From: RGIG990 sp045589455
Lineage (GTDB): Bacteria > Verrucomicrobiota > Kiritimatiellia > RFP12 > UBA3636
NCBI GenBank assembly: GCA_045589455.1
Contig: JAZNPC010000032.1
Location: 1 to 8,867, forward strand
Length of the DNA: 8,867 nt
Direction: 5' to 3'
In this document: piece by piece, positions 5,501 through 8,867 of the stretch
How the letters are laid out: every line of letters starts with the position of its first letter
Numbering within the stretch: the stretch's first letter is position 1
Translations under genes and position numbers: made by a program
The notes under the pieces: generated by a model
What the model saw: only the letters and a program-made list of their open reading frames with translations
Told to the model about the DNA's origin: nothing
Database searches by the model: none

Positions 5501-6727
5501 ATGAACAACAATCGAAAAATCGTTATACTTGGAAGTACTGGTTCAATTGGTGAAAATGCGCTACGAATTGTGCAGACCCTGCCACAGGAGCATCGTCAAG
5601 AAGTTATAGCTCTAGCAGCACATTCTAATTATAAGCGATTGCTTGAACAAGCCCAAGAATTCAATGTAAAGCACATTGCACTTATGACTCATGATGCAGC
5701 AGAAGCTGCTCGTGCGATTGCTCCTAAAGATGTTTGTGTTCATGAGGGCGTCGAGGGTATGTGCACACTCGCAACACAAGAGGGCAATGAGAGGCTGATT
5801 TGTGCTATTGTTGGTATGGCAGCACTTCCTCCTGTGGTTGCTGCAATTAATGCTGGTATTGATGTTGCGATTGCCACAAAAGAGGTGCTAGTTGCAGCAG
5901 GTCAATTTGTTTGCCGCTTGTGTGAAGAAAAGAAGGTCAATCTTTATCCGATAGATAGTGAGCATAGTGCTATATTCCAAGCCTTGCAGGATAGTGGTGC
6001 AACACCTTGGTGCACTCGTAATAATCCTGAATTTATGGGAGCAAATCCTCCTTCGGTTAAGCCAACAATTGAACGCCTTATCCTCACAGCCTCAGGTGGC
6101 CCATTTGCATTTCTTCCTGAGGTGGATTTTTCTAAAATCACAGTTGAGCAGGCTTTGAAGCATCCTCGTTGGAGCATGGGGCCAAAGGTAACAATAGACT
6201 CTTCAACAATGATGAACAAGGGACTTGAGCTTATTGAGGCACGTTGGCTATTTGATATGCCTATGGAGCAAATTGATGTGCTTGTTCATCCAGAAAGCAT
6301 AGTTCATTCGTTGGTAGAATTTAAGGATGGTGCTCAGCTAGCTCAGCTTGGTGTTCCAGATATGCGTGTGCCAATTCAATATGCAATGACATGGCCATTC
6401 CGTGTTGATAATCAAACACTTCCAAGATTAAAGCTTGAGCAGCAGGAAACACTTCACTTTTATCCACCAAATTATGAGCGCTTCCCATGCTTGCGCCTTG
6501 CACGTGAGGCATGCTCAATGGGTGGCTTAACCCCATGTGTTATGAATGCAGCAAATGAGGTGGCTGTGGCAGAGTTTCTTAAGGGACGCATTGCAATGCC
6601 TCGCATTTGGGAGCTAATTTCAAAGGCAATGGCTGCTGCCCCTGTTGTTGCTCCATCTGATATAACTTTGGATGCAATTTTTGATGCAGATAAGGAAGCT
6701 CGTAGCTTCACAGCAGGATTGATATAA
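5501..6727 (+). CDS. dxr: 1-deoxy-D-xylulose-5-phosphate reductoisomerase (DXR/IspC), 408 aa
   Basis: This cytoplasmic enzyme catalyses the NADPH- and divalent-metal-dependent rearrangement and reduction of DXP to 2-C-methyl-D-erythritol 4-phosphate, the committed step of the MEP isoprenoid pathway and the target of fosmidomycin. Visible signatures are the Rossmann loop GSTGSIG (11-17), ATKEVL (125-130), DSEH with metal ligands D152 and E154, ASGGPF (197-202), HPRWSMG (221-227), STMMNKGLELIEA (235-247) with ligand E243, and NAANEVAVAEF (349-359). Length is normal for the family. AGGA at 5491-5494 lies six bases before the ATG. It is the first gene of an operon with the glycosyltransferase and truB. 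No key residue is missing. The stretch 163-190 between the metal motif and ASGGPF appears slightly longer than in E. coli. Confidence 0.97.
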   Translation: MNNNRKIVILGSTGSIGENALRIVQTLPQEHRQEVIALAAHSNYKRLLEQAQEFNVKHIALMTHDAAEAARAIAPKDVCVHEGVEGMCTLATQEGNERLICAIVGMAALPPVVAAINAGIDVAIATKEVLVAAGQFVCRLCEEKKVNLYPIDSEHSAIFQALQDSGATPWCTRNNPEFMGANPPSVKPTIERLILTASGGPFAFLPEVDFSKITVEQALKHPRWSMGPKVTIDSSTMMNKGLELIEARWLFDMPMEQIDVLVHPESIVHSLVEFKDGAQLAQLGVPDMRVPIQYAMTWPFRVDNQTLPRLKLEQQETLHFYPPNYERFPCLRLAREACSMGGLTPCVMNAANEVAVAEFLKGRIAMPRIWELISKAMAAAPVVAPSDITLDAIFDADKEARSFTAGLI

Positions 6728-6730
6728 GCT

Positions 6731-7915
6731 ATGAATAATACACAAGAAAAACGCAAAAGAGCTCTATTTATTGCTTCTCAGCCTTTCTTTCAATGGAGAG
6801 GTTCTCCTATTCGTCTAGGGTTTGATGTTAAAGCAATCTATGAAAATGGCTATGATATTGATTTTTTAACTCTTCCAATTGGAGAGCGCAAAGAGGTTCC
6901 AGGAGTCAATATTTATAGAGCACCAAACATTTTCTTTGCAAAGAAAATATCTATTGGTCCATCTCCATTAAAGTTGGCATTTGATGGTGTTATGTTCATA
7001 CAAGCACTATTCATGATTATGCGTCGCCGCTATCATGTGATACATGGAGTTGAGGATTGTGGCTTTATGGCTTGGTTTTTGGCAAGGCTTTGTCGTGCTA
7101 AAGCAGTATTTGAAAAGCATTCTGACTCAAAGAGTTATAAGAAGAGTTTAATAATTAAACTTTATGCAGCAGTAGAGCGATTCGTTATGCGTCATACAGA
7201 TGCTGTAATTGGTACGGGGCCAGGACTTGTTGCCCAAGTGGCAGAGCTTAATTGTGGCACACCAGGCTACCACATCAGTGATATCCCATCATCTTTAGAG
7301 GAGCCATCAGAGGAGGGTACGTCTAAAGCGCGTGCCGAACTATCAAAGGCACCTGATGAAATTATTGCAACCTATGTTGGTTCTTTTGCTGTATATCAGG
7401 GGATAGAGCTTCTATTTAATTCAATGCCTTTTGCACTCAAGGCTTGTCCAAAGCTACGTTTTGTAATTATTGGTGGAAGTGATGCAGAAATAGAGCAGTG
7501 GTCTAATTGGTTAAAGGAGCATGGATGCTTAGAACAGGTTTCCTTCATTGGTAAGCGCCCACCAGATATTCTTCCATGCTATCTAGCGGCTTCTGATATA
7601 TTGCTTTCACCACGTATTGCTGGTGTAAATACACCATTAAAGCTACTTGACTACCTTAAGGTTTCACGTGGCATCGTGGCAACAGATTTTGAAGCAAATC
7701 GCTTAATTCTAGATGAATCAGTGGCATTGTTAGCCGATATGACACCTGAGGCATTTGGTGGAGCGGTTGCAGAGCTTGCAAATAATCCAGAGCTATGCAA
7801 GGAAAAGGCAGAAAAATGCCGTGCTTTGGTTGATAAAACATACAACTTCAATGTGTTTAAGCAGGGTCTTGCCACCTGCTATGCAGATATTTTAGTAAAT
7901 AGTAAGAAAAAGTAG
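6731..7915 (+). CDS. GT4-like (GT-B fold) glycosyltransferase, 394 aa
   Basis: The protein looks like a retaining GT-B glycosyltransferase. The N-terminal half has the acceptor-domain start (ALFIASQPFFQWRGSPIR, 11-28) and HGVEDCGFMAWF (105-116). The C-terminal nucleotide-sugar half shows YVGSFAVYQGIELL (215-228), FVIIGGSD (244-251), VSFIGKRPPDILPCYLAASD (270-289) and TPLKLLDYL (301-309). At the usual E-x7-E site the last acid is D306 and no matching first glutamate is present, so activity or donor choice may deviate from classic GT4 enzymes. Donor and acceptor cannot be told from sequence; lipid, polysaccharide or protein glycosylation are all possible. The ATG is three bases after the dxr stop with only a distant AGGA (6715-6718), suggesting translational coupling. 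No signal peptide is seen, so it probably works on the cytoplasmic side. Confidence 0.85.
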   Translation: MNNTQEKRKRALFIASQPFFQWRGSPIRLGFDVKAIYENGYDIDFLTLPIGERKEVPGVNIYRAPNIFFAKKISIGPSPLKLAFDGVMFIQALFMIMRRRYHVIHGVEDCGFMAWFLARLCRAKAVFEKHSDSKSYKKSLIIKLYAAVERFVMRHTDAVIGTGPGLVAQVAELNCGTPGYHISDIPSSLEEPSEEGTSKARAELSKAPDEIIATYVGSFAVYQGIELLFNSMPFALKACPKLRFVIIGGSDAEIEQWSNWLKEHGCLEQVSFIGKRPPDILPCYLAASDILLSPRIAGVNTPLKLLDYLKVSRGIVATDFEANRLILDESVALLADMTPEAFGGAVAELANNPELCKEKAEKCRALVDKTYNFNVFKQGLATCYADILVNSKKK

Positions 7916-7921
7916 GCGTTA

Positions 7922-8638
7922 ATGGAAAAAACATTACTCCCAGATCCAGATGGAATTTTATTAGTAGATAAGCCAGCAGGAATTACTTCACATGATGTGG
8001 TTTATCGTATACGCCGCACCTTTCAGCTAAAAAAGGTCGGTCATGGAGGTACGCTAGATCCTGCTGCAACAGGCCTACTTATTATGCTTATTGGTAAAGG
8101 CACAAAGCTTTCTAATGCTATCATGGGTCATGATAAGATGTATGATGGAATTATGCGTCTAGGACAAACTACCACAACTCAAGATGCTGAGGGTGAAATT
8201 TTAGAGACACGTGATATTTCCGGAATTACCCAAGAGCAGGTGCTTGAGGCAATGGCAAAGTTTAAGGGAGATATTTATCAGCTTCCTCCAATGGTTTCAG
8301 CATTAAAGAAGGATGGAGTGCCACTTTATAAGCTTGCTCGTAAGGGTGAGGAGATAGAGCGTAAGGAGCGCTTAGTGCATATCTATCGCTTTGATATGCT
8401 CAACTTTGGAATGCCAGATAGCACTGTGCGTGTAAAATGCACAAAGGGAACATATATTCGCACCCTTTGCTATGATGTGGGTGAGGCTCTAGGCTGTGGT
8501 GCACATCTTGCCGGCTTGCGTCGTCTATCGTCAGGAAAATTCTCGGTTGAGAATGCATTGCCATTAGATCAAATACTTTCACTTTCACGCGAAGAATTTG
8601 AAAAATTGGTAGTTCCTGCTTCTGCTATTAACGGCTAA
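7922..8638 (+). CDS. truB: tRNA pseudouridine(55) synthase TruB, 238 aa
   Basis: TruB isomerises U55 in the T loop of nearly all tRNAs to pseudouridine. The sequence has GILLVDKPAGITSHD (11-25), the catalytic motif GHGGTLDPAATG (40-51) with catalytic D46, KMYDG (72-76) with the active-site Tyr74, PPMVSALKKDGVPLYKLARKG (122-142) and the C-terminal catalytic-domain block KGTYIRTLCYDVG (175-187) through GLRRLSSGKF (198-207). It is shorter than E. coli TruB (314 aa) and appears to lack most of the C-terminal PUA-like extension, as in many short bacterial TruBs. The ATG lies six bases after the preceding stop, with AGG overlapping that stop as a weak Shine-Dalgarno. It is the last gene of the operon; no clear hairpin terminator follows. 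Confidence 0.96.
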   Translation: MEKTLLPDPDGILLVDKPAGITSHDVVYRIRRTFQLKKVGHGGTLDPAATGLLIMLIGKGTKLSNAIMGHDKMYDGIMRLGQTTTTQDAEGEILETRDISGITQEQVLEAMAKFKGDIYQLPPMVSALKKDGVPLYKLARKGEEIERKERLVHIYRFDMLNFGMPDSTVRVKCTKGTYIRTLCYDVGEALGCGAHLAGLRRLSSGKFSVENALPLDQILSLSREEFEKLVVPASAING

Positions 8639-8867
8639 TTTTCCATAATACCCTTATACATAGCACTCCTAGCCACCACACAAGTAACCCCAGCATCCAT
8701 TCGTGTTTATTCGTGGTTTCAAACCTATCCGTGCTGGTAATGTATTCCTTGTTTCTGAAAAAAGAACAGTAAACGGGGTTGAAAGTCTGCCTCGTATTGG
8801 AATATTATACGGGACAGCAGGTGCATGGAAAACATCTGCTGTGCGCATGGGAGACACTCGGGGATGT
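8639..8867. other. 3' tail with no recognised gene; plus-strand frame open to the edge
   Basis: From a TAA near 8687 one plus-strand frame stays open to the last base. It reads VFIRGFKPIRAGNVFLVSE at first and later SLPRIGILYGTAGAWK and SAVRMGD. The earliest candidate start is a GTG near 8703 with no ribosome binding site, and the opposite strand is also open (8669-8857), so coding is unproven. A 7-bp inverted repeat pairs ACAGCAG (8814-8820) with CTGCTGT (8836-8842). It may be the start of a gene cut by the window, a pseudogene fragment, or an intergenic repeat that happens to be open. I do not recognise a family. Confidence 0.3.

Noticed and set aside
5314..5553. Plus-strand 79-residue protein with a hydrophobic stretch
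   Set aside because: It starts inside the 76-bp repeat, spans the dxr promoter and overlaps the dxr start in another frame, with no ribosome binding site.
5944..6219. Minus-strand protein within dxr
   Set aside because: Antisense shadow of a highly conserved enzyme sequence.

Overview
The window suggests a gut-type or anaerobic bacterium of the PVC group, possibly a low-GC Kiritimatiellota/Verrucomicrobiota relative. The argument is indirect. The large secreted leucine-rich-repeat protein has an N-terminal opening ('IEWSYVVNNGEAEL', then 'ITIPSSLGGYPLTSIG') and a C-terminal domain ('NAWLSFALG' ... 'FFIRSKLI') that I associate with that group from memory. The housekeeping genes are ordinary bacterial ones, and no 16S or other decisive marker is present.

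Layout. (1) Bases 1-1341 are one complete insertion sequence, bounded by 29/30-bp terminal inverted repeats. It carries a decayed D,D(35)E transposase on the minus strand: the catalytic residues survive, but there is one frameshift at an A8 run and two in-frame stops. The first base of the window is the outer end of the element, so its left flank is not visible. (2) Bases 1342-1758 are a non-coding leader holding the first copy of a 76-bp repeat and a candidate promoter with a G9 tract in its spacer. (3) Bases 1759-4830 encode a 1023-residue secreted BspA-type LRR_5 protein with about 29 repeats of about 23 residues, followed by a strong Rho-independent terminator. (4) Bases 4831-5500 are a repeat-dense intergenic region: a terminator, a four-unit 32-bp tandem repeat, a nested 79-bp palindrome, the second perfect copy of the 76-bp repeat, and a promoter with a consensus -10. 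(5) Bases 5501-8638 are a compact three-gene operon: dxr (MEP isoprenoid pathway), a GT4-like glycosyltransferase and truB (tRNA pseudouridine-55 synthase), with 3-nt and 6-nt gaps. (6) Bases 8639-8867 hold no recognised gene; one plus-strand frame stays open to the window edge.

Functionally, the dxr-GT-truB operon looks like stable core genome. The LRR gene, bracketed by perfect 76-bp direct repeats and adjoining an IS, looks like a variable surface-protein locus. The points most worth following up are the poly-G tract in its candidate promoter, the flanking direct repeats, and the palindrome/tandem-repeat complex downstream.
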